This document shows positions 11,987 through 22,880 of a stretch of 64,000 nt of DNA, piece after piece (the stretch's first letter is position 1; every line of letters begins with the position of its first letter). The notes under the pieces were generated by a model. That model did not search any database. It was not told where the DNA came from and saw only the letters and a list, made by a program, of their open reading frames with translations. Made by a program: the position numbers and the translations under genes. The stretch covers positions 186,001-250,000 of the forward strand of contig JAJEKV010000126.1 of the NCBI GenBank assembly GCA_021234155.1, read 5' to 3'. This DNA comes from Isoetes taiwanensis (Eukaryota > Streptophyta > Lycopodiopsida > Isoetales > Isoetaceae).

Positions 11987-12559
11987 TGTTAGAATTAATG
12001 GCATATGTTAATGCCACCATATTCGGATGGAACTATTATAACACGGAAACACTTGGGGCAATAATGTTAAAAAAACCACGTATTGCATATACGTGTTGAA
12101 TACATGCTTTTTAGAAAGGGCAAAATAAAAAGAAGAGGAGAGGACACACAGTGACAGGAGAAAACAACGAGGAGGTGTTCTGAAGATCTGGTTAGCAGAA
12201 GGCGATTGATGTCTGGCGCGTGGATAATCCGCCAAGGAAGAGCATCGGACGGATTGGTATTCGGGTTGTGGAACCCAAAGCACTTAGCAGATTGACGGCG
12301 TTTTACAGTGGCAGGAGTCGGATCAAGACAAAGGAGCTTGGCTGATCTGGTTTAGATCGATACCAGCAGGGCACTGCAGCAGACAGGAGCAGAGCTTTGT
12401 GTAGGAGCTGCAAGAAGAATCGACTTGCCCTGAAGCTGCCAAATTCATCTGTATGGTGTTTACAAGCTGCGGCTGATTCTATCTATGAAGAAGTGTAATC
12501 CAGAAGGGAATGAGTGACAGGTATTCTTAGGTTCGATTCCCAGGCTCTGAAATCTAACA
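11987..12559 (+). repeat. 3' LTR of copia element
   Basis: 573 bases, TGTTAG...TAACA. Compared with the 5' LTR it keeps many CAG and CTG triplets that appear there as CG, CGT or CCG. Near its end it contains AGGTTCGATTCCC, which matches a tRNA B-box by chance or descent. Confidence 0.92.
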
Positions 12560-12838
12560 GGGCGTGATTGAGAAATTTATAACATCTGGAAAGAAACCGA
12601 AAGCAAAATCAAATTGCACGAATTGGGTACCTGGAACTGCGACTTTGAGAAGCTTTGTCTTTACATTGAGTTGAGATCCGTCGTGTTTAAGAAAGGGCAG
12701 GAGCAAGAAACTGGCCACAATGTTCTGTTTGCCAAAGTAAGGATATGGAACTTGTAAAACTTCATGGTCGCAGATATCATCCTGGATTACATCCAGGATT
12801 TGCCAACCCGCTTCTTCGTCCTCGCAATTTTCTCCCAT
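12554..12838 (-). CDS. Unidentified ORF split by copia insertion?
   Basis: A 94-codon frame starts MGENCEDEEAGWQILDVIQD, continues through PYFGKQNIVASFLLLPF, and runs into the copia 3' LTR boundary at FSITP. The only Met candidate is at 12,838 after an AT-rich, stop-containing leader, so this could be a true N-terminus. It is collinear with the minus-strand ORF at 7,655-8,034 on the far side of the element. I do not recognise the family; acidic start and mixed composition look protein-like. Whether both ORFs belong to one protein is inference. Confidence 0.45.
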   Translation of the reverse strand: MGENCEDEEAGWQILDVIQDDICDHEVLQVPYPYFGKQNIVASFLLLPFLKHDGSQLNVKTKLLKVAVPGTQFVQFDFAFGFFPDVINFSITPC

Positions 12839-15779
12839 GTTAACTTCTATCTATTCAAGGCGCCAGATCTTCATCTCAACGCTGCCCAAAAGTCTCCTTT
12901 TGCTCTTAATTTAAGAGAAAACACATTCAATCGGCTTTTCTAAATGGGCTTCTTCTAAAATGGGTTGCATCACATAGCCCGCACCATGGAAGCTTTCTTT
13001 TCACGCTGCAAATTCACATGGCTGTGTCCATTGTCAATGTAAGATATCTTATTTTACAGCCTGCATACCGCCTCACTCCTTTTTTTTTTTACTTAAACCG
13101 GGACATTCCGCGAACAGCTTTCCACATGCAACATTAAATGCTTTAGGAGGTGATTTAGGACCTTCCAGAATAAATCGATGATTTTTCTGTAACATTGATT
13201 GCCACTATATAGGATCTTCTCCGTAATCATCTCGAGCAGTTGGTGCAATCGGTAAGTAATTTTGAAAACAAGATCACGTATTCTTGCTTTTGGAGGCTTT
13301 TTTTTTTAAGTTGCCATAAGCTGATAGGGGTGTCCTGGAATATTCCATCACATGTTTACTACAAGAAAGATCATGCATCTCGATTTCTGAATACATTGGA
13401 AGAGAAAGCAGATTATCTTGTATTATCAGACTAATTTTGTCATCCTTGCCTTGGGAAAACCTTTTTCCTCCTATTTGGAAAAATTCCTGTAGTTTCCTCA
13501 CCCCATCAAAATTTTCAATTTCCAAACGGATTGTTCCTACAAACAAAATTCACAACTGGATCCAATTTCACAAAACATCAGATGAAATTTATCAGTGGGA
13601 AAGAAATTTCAATCAAGTAGAAGAACCAGTTGTACAGAAGATTAAGAGATATTCTACAACAAATTGATTGAAGAGCGCTCAAAGCCGAGCTGCTTTGGAA
13701 GAATAGATGGAGCTGGAGATTACAGGGTTGAAAAATATGGAAGAAGCAGGACAGCAATTGTTGAATATGATAGTGTGTATCAGTGTGTATCTGTGAGTTT
13801 TTTAAATGCAAAGCATCCAAATTAGAATGCACATCCATATTTATAGAGGATAGGATGATTGATAGAAGATCCAAAGAACAAAGAGATAAAAGGCAAAAAA
13901 ATGGAACCCTGTATATCTCAAGCGAGATGTGGTTAATGTGGCATCTGTATCAGCCATGAAGAACAACGCGGCGGTTTGAAGCCCAAAAACCAACTGTGTT
14001 TTTGGCCCCAAGACCATATCTACCTTCACTGTTTAATCCGACTCCACGCAACGCAATCACCAGCGATTATTTGCCTATTCGTGTCTGCCCAGTAATAGCA
14101 AAATTGATTTTTTTCTTATTATCTATGCCAAATCTTCTTCTAGTCGCTGCGCACATCAATTTCAATTCCGCCAGCTTTTTTTTTTTTCGTTTTCAAATTC
14201 ACCCCTTCTTGCTTCCATTTCTAATTTTGCCAACTACATCTCCAATTTTCTTCTCTCGACACGCTCTTTCTCTAGTTGAACCTGAAACGCCAATTCCCTT
14301 TCTCGCAATGCCACTCTCAGCAGCTCCTTGTCTTTTTATAATCGCTCCCTTCCAGCATCTACATCATCCGGCACTTTCTTTTCAGGCTCAAGTCCGAAAT
14401 TATTAATTAGCAACCTCAATAATACTTCCGCAAATAAAGGCAAAATCATGGCCAATATCTTATTTTTCGATGAAGTGGATAGTGAAAATGCAGAAAAAAG
14501 TTGAAAACAAAACAAGTCAAACCTGGGATCTGAGGAATGGTTTGGTGCAAATAAAGATATGAGGATCTAAAGTTTTGGGCTATCCACCGAAGAAAGTGAA
14601 AGAGATGCATGCATGCCATCCATGCTGGTTATATGTCGACTCCGTGTCTAGACTGACAATGACTATAATATCCCAGTCATATGGTGCTTATATTTGTAAA
14701 GCTTTGACATCGATGTAATTATTGCAGTGCAAAAGATGTCTTAATGTGCTTATTTTTGGCCTTTGTTTGTCATACATTAAATGTGTGAGCTACACATACG
14801 TTATTCCAATTTAGGGCTTCAACAACATCAAGTTACTTAGATAGTTAATTGACCCGAAAATGCTAAAAAACAAATTTCGCTAGAATAGTAAACATTAGTG
14901 CAGAATTTATAATGTGACAAAGTTGACAAGGCCGGGATATGTTTGTGCTAAGGAAGATCGGGTTCCACACTATATACATAAAACTTTCCATGTCTCCTAA
15001 GATCATGTCTTGACATAGTCTGCAGATAGCTACTACATCTATACCTAGTATGTAGCCACATTTGGCGAAAAGTTATGTGTCCAAAAAAAAAAAAATGGCT
15101 ATATTTGATACATGGTATGTAGCAACATTTGCAATCCTTTGGCTAAGTTACATGCCTTCCTTTACGCATCTTTATCAATGAGGGGAACTATTGCCAAAGC
15201 TTTGAAACACCGTGATTCCATCCAATATAAAGTAGCATCCCGACTATTTCAAGTTGTTATAATTAGATACCCTCGCACATGAATTTAGCTACATGTGAGC
15301 AACAAAAAAAGAACCGGAAAAGGATGGGGAAGGGGGGAGGGAATAAACCGATAAAAGTTGGTCTTCCAGAAGACTTTGCAAAGAAGTGTTCAAATGTGAA
15401 CTTTGCATAGCTCAAGCTTATAAGGGTTTGTCGACATTTCTCAATGCATTTTTCCGTGATGATCCACTTTACCTTTCATTCTTTATTTCAAAATATATAC
15501 CTAAGTAGGATATAAGAATTTCAAGATTCATGCTTCATGTTGCATAAAAACAAAGAGTAAAAACTCATATGCAATGGGATTCTAGAACATCTCCATTAGC
15601 GGTGAAAAGAAATCATTCCACAACAAGGCTTCATGCTCCGTGCGGGTGCTATTTAATACAACAAGTTAATAGATCTTGGTCAGAGGGAACACTAAGCACC
15701 ACAACCCAATTCAACTTAACAAATCCCATTTGGAGCGAGGGTTCATGGAGGCAACCCCGCGTAAAGTGATAACGGCTCG
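12839..15779. other. Intergenic, low-complexity frames only
   Basis: A minus frame at 13,274-13,546 (begins MFVGTIRLEIENFDG) faintly recalls a copia gag start but lacks other support. A 136-codon plus frame at 13,996-14,406 is rich in Pro/Phe/Leu from pyrimidine-rich DNA and is not convincing. No other gene is seen. Confidence 0.5.
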
Positions 15780-16330
15780 ATAAATGTCACGCTTTTGGCA
15801 ATAGGGCATTGATAGTTGGAGCAACAACAACTTGTGGTATGCTTGTGGTGCCGCTTAAGAAAGAGTATCAACCGACAAATTATGCTCATTCCTTGTAGTC
15901 TAGGCATATCTTGCTTATGCTTTCGGTCGCATCACCACAAAGCCTTCCCGATGATAAAACATTTTGAGATATAAGGCCCAATGTTGTTCATGCTTCATGT
16001 CGAAAAAATGCTTGAGGTTCTTCCGTCCATCATATTTTAGGCAAAGCCCCATATATAAAGCTAAGTTTAAAACCTATTTTCTTTGCTCATTGAAGACTAA
16101 ATTCACAAAACTCTTTCCATGGTTTTACATCAACTTACAAGATCTGGTAAATAATGCTTCAAAAGAGACAATTTCCTTGGTCGAATAGCTCCATAAGATT
16201 GTCCCAATTTCGCATCGAGGACTCCTAGTCCAAGCTCCTATGCAAGGATGCTCTGAGCTAATATATGCCTTTGAGTTGATAAGCTACCCGAGGTTCCACC
16301 ATCATTAGCATTACATCCGGAATTTTTTAG
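15780..16330 (-). pseudogene. Possible Ty3/gypsy pol fragment
   Basis: The minus-strand translation contains a stretch KNLKHFFDMKHEQHWALYLK followed by a VDTLS string. These loosely match the end of a gypsy RT (HL..FF..C....L.L.P.KC) and the start of the RNase H/integrase spacer (VADALSR). The match is weak and many stops are present; it could be coincidence. Confidence 0.25.
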
Positions 16331-16979
16331 CATGGCTAAGAGGGAAGTTTTTAAATAATACGATAATAATGCCTAGGGTATGATGAGAGTTCTAGCAATG
16401 TTGTGTGCAAGCTGAGAAAAACAATGTAACACCTTAATCAGCTCCATAGCAATGGCTCATTATATCTAGAAGTTTCAAACTTTCCAATTCGAATTAGCTT
16501 ATTGCATCTAAAAAGAGAAAGATCAAAATTCACAAGTTACACATCTAAAGAGCATATTTGAGAGAAAGGTTGACCTGGTCTCAATACACCGAATAATATA
16601 TATGCCATAACCCTGAAGGCCAAAGACCATTGAAAAAAAAACCGGGACGTTCTTGATGTAGCAAAGATCTCTGCACCATATAACTTCATCATCTTCCGAT
16701 GCTACAACATCTATAATAAAGTCAGCCATGCAAGAATGTTGATAAATCTATCCACAATTTGTGTAACATTTTGATCACAAAAATAATCTGTACAATTACA
16801 ACTATTTATTATCTCATGAGAAGTCAATCCAAAGCCAAAGATGCTTGAAGAGGGATGCAAAAAGTTTTACGTTAGAAGCACTCCTTGAGGGATGCCCTCA
16901 ACTACAAACAGCTTTTTGAAGCCGGGGGCACATAAAGAATTAAACTCCTCAAATGGTAGCGCGACCCAGGAGCTTACAT

Positions 16980-17235
16980 CCTGCAGATTTCGGTAGGCCG
17001 GACTTGCTCTTCTGGGGCATGGTATTTTGAGAGCCTACTTGTTGGTTTTTCCTCCCCAAGTGGGGTTTTTTCATCCCAGAATAGGGATCTCTTGTCTACC
17101 GATTACATTGTTTGTTTTTTTTTTTGTGTTGGGGTTTTGGCTTTTTTACTGCTCTGCATGTAGTCTCTCAGGCCTCTCGCCCTCCGTGGACGTGCTAAAA
17201 TAAACTTCCTTCCTTCCTTCCTTCCTTTGATAGAT
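16980..17235 (+). mobile_element. Probable LINE 3' end with (TTCC)n tail
   Basis: Pyrimidine-rich text with TTTTTGTGTTGGGGTTTTGG, then TCTCAGGCCTCTCGCC, then a terminal TTCC microsatellite (about 17,206-17,228). This resembles the 3' untranslated end of plant L1 elements, here without its coding part, as expected of a 5'-truncated insertion. Confidence 0.45.
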
Positions 17236-17807
17236 TCAAAGCTTTAGTAGAAATACGATGAAGTAGACTGAGGTATATAAATTTCCTAGATGCATCTACT
17301 TCAAGAAAATGCGATGGAACTTCAACCGCTTCATGGTTAGCGGGATCATAGCATGGTATCCCCACTCAGAAAGCAATCTTTTGAGAACTGCCATTTTTAG
17401 TTTCTCCACATGAACAAGTACAACATGACAAGGATCCACATATTTCACAAGATCCATACGGATGGGGTGTTGCTGGTAAAATGTAGGCAAAGCACTGGAA
17501 GCCCGCTTAGATCCGGCCACGCCCTATCCCTTTGCTGGAGACCCGTGATGGGCATCTATTTGTCCGCCATGGCTTCCTTCCAGTCGGATCTAAGCCGCTT
17601 CAAAAAAAAAAGACCTATAATTACTTGGCTTTTCTAATTTTCCTGGCCCTACGATCCGAAATTACAGAATCGGATGACTCAAATGATTACGACTAACGTG
17701 ACACAAACGCGGCATAGCTAGAAATGCGTAAAAGTGGGCAGTTCTAAAGGGTAAAACCCCGCTTAACCAGCGTAATCAGGGTTGGGAAGAAGGCTAGGCA
17801 ATGGCTC

Positions 17808-18400
17808 GCGTTGTTGTTCTTTTCCATGGTAATTTGAAGATCGGCGCGGCACCTTTTTAGGTTTTTTTTTTTTCCTTCCCATGCCCGCAAAGGCTTGATT
17901 CCTTTGAGAAATGATACGGAGTTTTAAGAATTGCACGTTGAGTTCCAATTACTGGTTTGATATGATGCCAAATGGAATTGTGTGTTAATAGGAATTATAC
18001 ACATAAGGAAAAGGAATGCCAACGAAGATACGGATCTGTGCGAATGGCCAAGACGGATAGGCAGGCAAATGAGATCAACTTCCATATCTTTTCCTTGACC
18101 ACTGTATCAATGGATAACCATTCAATAACATGGTTCTCTTTGCAACCTTTTGCAACTTTGAGGACCCTTGCATGTGTTGATTAACTGAAATATAGCATCC
18201 GATATGATTAACATGCAACTTATTTACATAGACTGAAGTAAAGCTCTAAATTATTGACCTTTTGATCGCGTTGGTTTTTTTTGTGGTAGTTCGTGGAGCG
18301 GCGGCGACCTTCTTAGGGTTTTTTTTTTTCTTCTGGTATGCCTGCAGAGGCTTGGTTACCTTTGAGTAGTTACCAAGATTTAAGAATTGCGCGTAATGCA
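17808..18400 (+). repeat. Duplicated ~130-base segment
   Basis: 17,808-17,945 and 18,267-18,400 share the order GCGTTG, a GCGGC block, a GGTTTTTTTTTTT run, GCCTGCA/GCCCGCA and AAGAATTGC. The spacer is unrelated sequence. No coding potential is evident. Confidence 0.6.
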
Positions 18401-20140
18401 CGTCCCCACTACTCAGTCATGTCTAAATAAGCATTTGGTAAAAAGACTAGACTATTGTGGTCAAAAGTCCAAGTGGAAAAAGTCCAAAGTTCTCAGATAG
18501 GAATCAAAACCTCAAAAGATTGGGCATCAAACAACTACTTGAACATGTTTAAAGGTTGAATGTGTTGGAGATGTACCATTTCCTCGGACGGCAAAATGGG
18601 GATTGCCACAGGTTTTGAACTGGCTACATTAGCGGCGTCTTGTTCGGCTGGAAGTCCGCCGTCGTAGGCTTGAGGTAAGGGTGGATATTAATTTTGGAGA
18701 GGTAAGCGAAATGTTTCAATATTAGCCATGTAAAAAGATGCGTATGTCAAAAGATCTGTAATGCGCAAGTGAAATATGGTTCAATCTGTCATGTAAAAGA
18801 CATGAAACAACCTACGATAGTTAGACATTTTGTTGACAACCTTAATTTAGATTGCGGAGAACAAAGTAAAATTGTTTTATATTATGTGAACCACACACAA
18901 CTATTGTGACTAGTGTACATTCCTTTGCTGACAGTTACGATTGCTTGTGCTCATCATCCACTGGATATTGCAGGGGTTTAAATATAATCACATTCGATAA
19001 GGCGCCCGCTTGGACTGGGGTGGTTCCTCTATCTGCACTAGTCAGTTTGCACCATTCCTTGTTTGGAATGCATTATAAAGGCTCCACAACTTAACGCAAG
19101 TGAGGTTGGGATGCCCCAACTATGAAGCCCAGGGGGTGCACATAATGGAAACCGTATAAAAATATGTGCCGTGTACCTGTGGGGGGTTATTTTAAGGTAT
19201 TTCCGGCACGATACGTACGGGTGAGGTAAGGCCACAATTTTGTTAGGGTACGTTAGGGGTAGTTTAATTAATGGTCTACACCCACATGTCTCAGATAATG
19301 CTAGAGGTGTAGGGTTTTTTTCGCCCGGTCGTATCTTAAAGGGGTTGAGAAGCCTCGAGGTCTCGCGGTGGCTCTAGAGCTTTCGCATCTTAAATGCTGT
19401 TTGGCAATTGGAATTTGGTACTTCTTCTGGTGGCACTGCGGCTACGGTAGTTGTATTTTGGCAGTAGTCATTTCTTCGGTAGTGTTCCAAATAGATCTCA
19501 TTTAATCGACAATGAAAGATCAAGGCATTACAATGGCGTTGATGGCCATGGTCGCTATGGTGATGCACCTGGCTTAGAAGAACAATATATGGGATTAATT
19601 TCTAGGTAAAGCTACGGTTTAGTGGCAGTTGAGTGGTTGGTTAACCTTGAAGATAATAGCAGCTCTCAACCTTCTTTTTAACGACAACTAAGAAGGTTTA
19701 AAACAAAATCGATCGGCTCTGCTCTGACTGAAAAGAAAGTTATCAGGGCAAAAGATCTGTCTGAATGCTACAGTATGGCATGCATTGAGCAAGGAAAATC
19801 ATCCTGATGTTGAGCTCCAAGTTCTGATGCCAGATTTAGAAGCTTCTACGGGAATCTGTGATATTCTCCATTCTTTCAGGCTGCAAATCCATCAGCATCG
19901 TCCTTGGTACATAACGAGTAGGTAAATATCTAGACATTCATCCTCTCCAATTGGAGATCAGAGTATGCTGTATGATGTTATTTTTTTCGTTTTTTTTGCA
20001 GCATTATTGTGGCTTCATTTCTTGCTCTGTTTTCTGAGTTCGATTTGCAAATGTATGGCTCTACATTTATATTTTTTGTGGTTTTTATATACAAATATTT
20101 TCTTCTAACCTTCTTTTCTTTTGTACAGAGTTTCTAAACA
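18401..20140. other. Intergenic, no recognised gene
   Basis: Mixed-composition DNA with short frames only. A GC-richer patch near 19,090-19,330 has partial inverted symmetry (GTGCCGTGTAC and CCGGCACGATACGTACGGG) but no named feature. Confidence 0.5.
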
Positions 20141-20145
20141 GCATT

Positions 20146-20600
20146 TTGGGAACGAGATTACAAATGTTTAGAGCGGATGTAAGGTTAGTTATGATTGTTC
20201 GTTTTTATTTTTGTTTTTTGACTTGGCCAATAGGCCATCTAACATGGCTTTGTATAAGGTTTGTGATCAGTTGGCTCGGGATTCTTGTCAATGGTACATA
20301 TATGGCTTGTTGGAGAACCACAATCGTAGAATTAGAAAGTGCGATTTCCTTTATCGATTTAACATTAGTTCTGCTAATAACAATTATGCATTGCCTGACA
20401 GTGACAAGACAAAGTTTGATAAGTTTGTGAGTAATTTCTTTGCAATGACTTGCTTTTGGTAACTAAACTAACTGTCTAAACATTTTGAACATTTTGCAGA
20501 GACCAAGGGAAAGCATCCAGCACAAATGATTAAGATTAAGACCAAGAAAGGCAAAGTTGATTTTGGCCATGATGTTGTTATAATGGTATTAAATTTTATT
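20146..20600 (+). other. Candidate exons of unknown gene
   Basis: A plus frame gives LANRPSNMALYKVCDQLARD then DSDKTKFDKFVSN, followed by a possible donor GTGAGT at about 20,427. After a short AT-rich intron-like stretch, a second block from about 20,500 reads TKGKHPAQMIKIKTKKGKVD. The composition is exon-like and it lies just upstream of the beta-amylase exons, but the residues do not match the beta-amylase N-terminus as I know it. Function unknown. Confidence 0.3.
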
Positions 20601-21325
20601 TGCATTTCATTTGTTGGTCAGGTTGCAGTTTGTTCAGGCTTGATAAGTAGTGCTTGTGCTAAGTTCAATATTCTTGTAATGCACTAAATTACCATGGTGT
20701 GATATTTCTATTAAAAAACCGGCTGGTTAATGCTAGTTCCCAAGGCACAGATTGCATGTGTTGGGCTGTTGTAATAGAATAACTATTTCCAGAACTTTTT
20801 TAAGAACTACTTCATGATTCAAAGTTTGATAGCATAGGGGAATGCAACATAAGAATAATTTTACAAATAGTAGAAGTTCAGACCTATTTTAAGCTTTTAT
20901 TGTTATGCTGATTTTTAGCTTCCCTAGCTAAAAAGATAGGAAACTGGAAAAGACAGGTTGGTTCTTAGCAGCGATTATATAGTGGAGCAATTTATAGGGA
21001 TTTAGATGCAGAGCCGATGTGAAATGCTACATGGATTTTTGGTTTTTTTGGAACCTAAATGTTGAATTTGGCAGACCTTTGCATTTTAGAATGTTAGGGC
21101 TACTTTGTGATCTTAGTCTACCTATTTTTCTGGCCTTCAGATGCTAGGTGCTGCAAAGTTGTCCTTCGTCTGCAATTTGACACTTCACATTTGCATTCAT
21201 TCATTTGTTTTCTATATGTCCTTTGGAATAGGCTGCTCAATGCATGTGATAAATTCTGCAAAATAGAATAATGTTTGAACCTAAGCTTGCAGAAGAGATG
21301 TTTACTGTATCTTTTGATTATATAG

Positions 21326-22650
21326 GCATGGCACTAGAGCTGCTTCCAGAATCATGTGCGATAAATACTGTTAATAAGCATGGAGAAGAAAGAACGTGGT
21401 GTATTAAATTGGCGCACCGGACTTGAGGTATAGTGTTTAAGTCATTGTCAAGCACTTGTTTATAGTTTTTGCATTACAAACAACATTCTTGAATTTTTTG
21501 TCTCGTACACAGGTTTATTTTGACTTCATGAGGGGTTTCTGCTAGGCATTTGATGACTTTTAAGGATGGGACTATTGAAGAGATTGAAGCGGGTCTTGGT
21601 TCATGTGGGGAGTTGCAATATCCTTCATATCCTTTAAAATATGGTTGAAATTATATTGGCATGGTGAATTTCTGGTGTGCCTTTTACCTTTTAGGACTGC
21701 ATAAAATTATGTTCCAAATTTACAGACTTTTTGCTAATAGTTTGAACGTTAAAAATCATGATTTATGGATGTTAGATTCTTAAAATTGGATATATAAAAT
21801 CATTTATATTTGTTGTTGCTTGCAGTGTTACGATAAATATTTGATGTGCAAGTTGAATAGAGCTGCAACGAGTCGAGGACGCTCGAAATGGGGCGTGGCA
21901 CCTATTAATGCAGGGGATTACAACTCCTCATGGGGTGTGCTTTTTCTGTGTTGGAGGGCATTATGGTAGCTATGATGGTTGCTTTTTTTTTTCGTGGTAT
22001 TCTGAAATACTTATAAATTATGGGGATGAAGTCTTAGTCTTGCCAAACTTGCTTTTGGAGACAAGAATTTCTAGCCAAGGTGAGCTTTCCTAAACTGGGG
22101 CAACGGGTCAAACTGTAAAAGGATCACTGAGCTGACCTCATTGTTGTTCCTTAACAGGTTTCTGGCATTGACTAGCGGTATAAAACGGCCCGGTCATCCT
22201 GCTTTCTAATTAATTAAAGAGGTTTTCACAATCCAACTCACCCGAGATGGATATGCCTCAATTGCCTAGATGTTTGCCAAGCATAATGTGGAGCTTCCGG
22301 GAATGCACTTTGATAGGAATTATTATGAAGCTTTGTCAGATCTAGAGGATTTAGTCTGGCAGGTATATTCTCTGATGCAATGCAATCACTTAAACAATCC
22401 TTCATCTTATTTCAGACATTTTGAGTTGTTTGCTTATAAGAAATGTGTTTGATTTTAGGTGTTGAATACTGCATGGGATGTTGGAATTGATGTAGCTAGT
22501 GAGAATGCACTCCCTTGTTAAAACAAGGCTGGATACAATAAAATTCTTGAAAATGCCAAGCCTAGAAAAGACCCAGATAGATGGGCGGCACATGCACTTT
22601 TACTTACCTTAGACTGGCTTCGGCATTAAGTTATGTGGCAAGTCTTGCAT
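21326..22650 (+). pseudogene. Beta-amylase-like gene, 3' exons
   Basis: Five exon-like blocks with plausible GT/AG borders encode the C-terminal half of a glycosyl hydrolase family 14 protein (hydrolyses starch to maltose). Exon A (21,326-21,427): NKHGEE, ending before VYFDFMR. Exon B (21,513-21,674): [26 protein letters not shown]. Exon C (21,826-22,079): CYDKYL, WGVAPINAGDYNS, then after a +1 shift GGHYGSYDGCFFFSWYSEIL. Exon D (22,158-22,362): VSGID.RYKTA, TRDGYASIA.MFAKH, LEDLVWQ. Exon E (from 22,459): VLNTAWDVGIDVASENALPC, YNKILENAKPRKDPDRWAAH. The wording fits the BAM2/BAM7/BAM8 (BZR1-BAM) clade best from memory. The N-terminal half, including any BZR1 domain, was not found upstream. Two stops and one frameshift suggest a pseudogene, but both stops in exon D fall in CAG/CTG contexts that this assembly corrupts elsewhere, so a functional gene is possible. 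Confidence 0.85.
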
Positions 22651-22736
22651 CTGTATTAATTGTCTAACAATTGGAGAACCCAAACATATTCACATTGATT
22701 TTTCTTTGGATTTACAAAGCCCTAGTACCATTTAAT

Positions 22737-22880
22737 CCAAACATGTACATCATTGAAGGCATCAATGCAAGAGATTTATTTTTACTATATGATCTAGGTC
22801 ATGTCCAAACATGTACATCATTGAAGGCATGCCATCAATGCCAAGAGATTATTTTATAATGTATGATCTAGGTCATGTGG
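22737..22880. repeat. Two-copy tandem repeat, 68 bases
   Basis: CCAAACATGTACATCATTGA starts units at 22,737 and 22,805; both end TGATCTAGGTCATGT. Confidence 0.9.

Larger units (their letters stand above)
8082..12559 (+). mobile_element. Ty1/copia LTR retrotransposon
   Basis: The element has two related LTRs (8,082-8,638 and 11,987-12,559), both starting TGTTAG and ending TAACA, a primer binding site directly after the first and a purine tract directly before the second. Protein order inside is gag-pre-integrase, integrase, RT, RNase H, which is the copia (not gypsy) order. Total length is 4,478 bases, and almost no gag lies between PBS and pol. The flanks (AAGCG left, GGCGT right) do not give an exact 5-base target duplication; sequence errors could explain this. 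Confidence 0.93.

Noticed and set aside
8077-12564. Exact 5-base target-site duplication of the copia
   Set aside because: The flanks AAGCG and GGCGT do not match; only a shifted GCG is shared.
13996-14406. 136-codon plus frame
   Set aside because: Pro/Phe/Leu-rich product of pyrimidine-rich DNA with no domain and no promoter context.
17500-17600. Inverted GCTTAGATCCG/CGGATCTAAGC pair as a MITE
   Set aside because: Arms of only about 11 bases with no target duplication or second copy.
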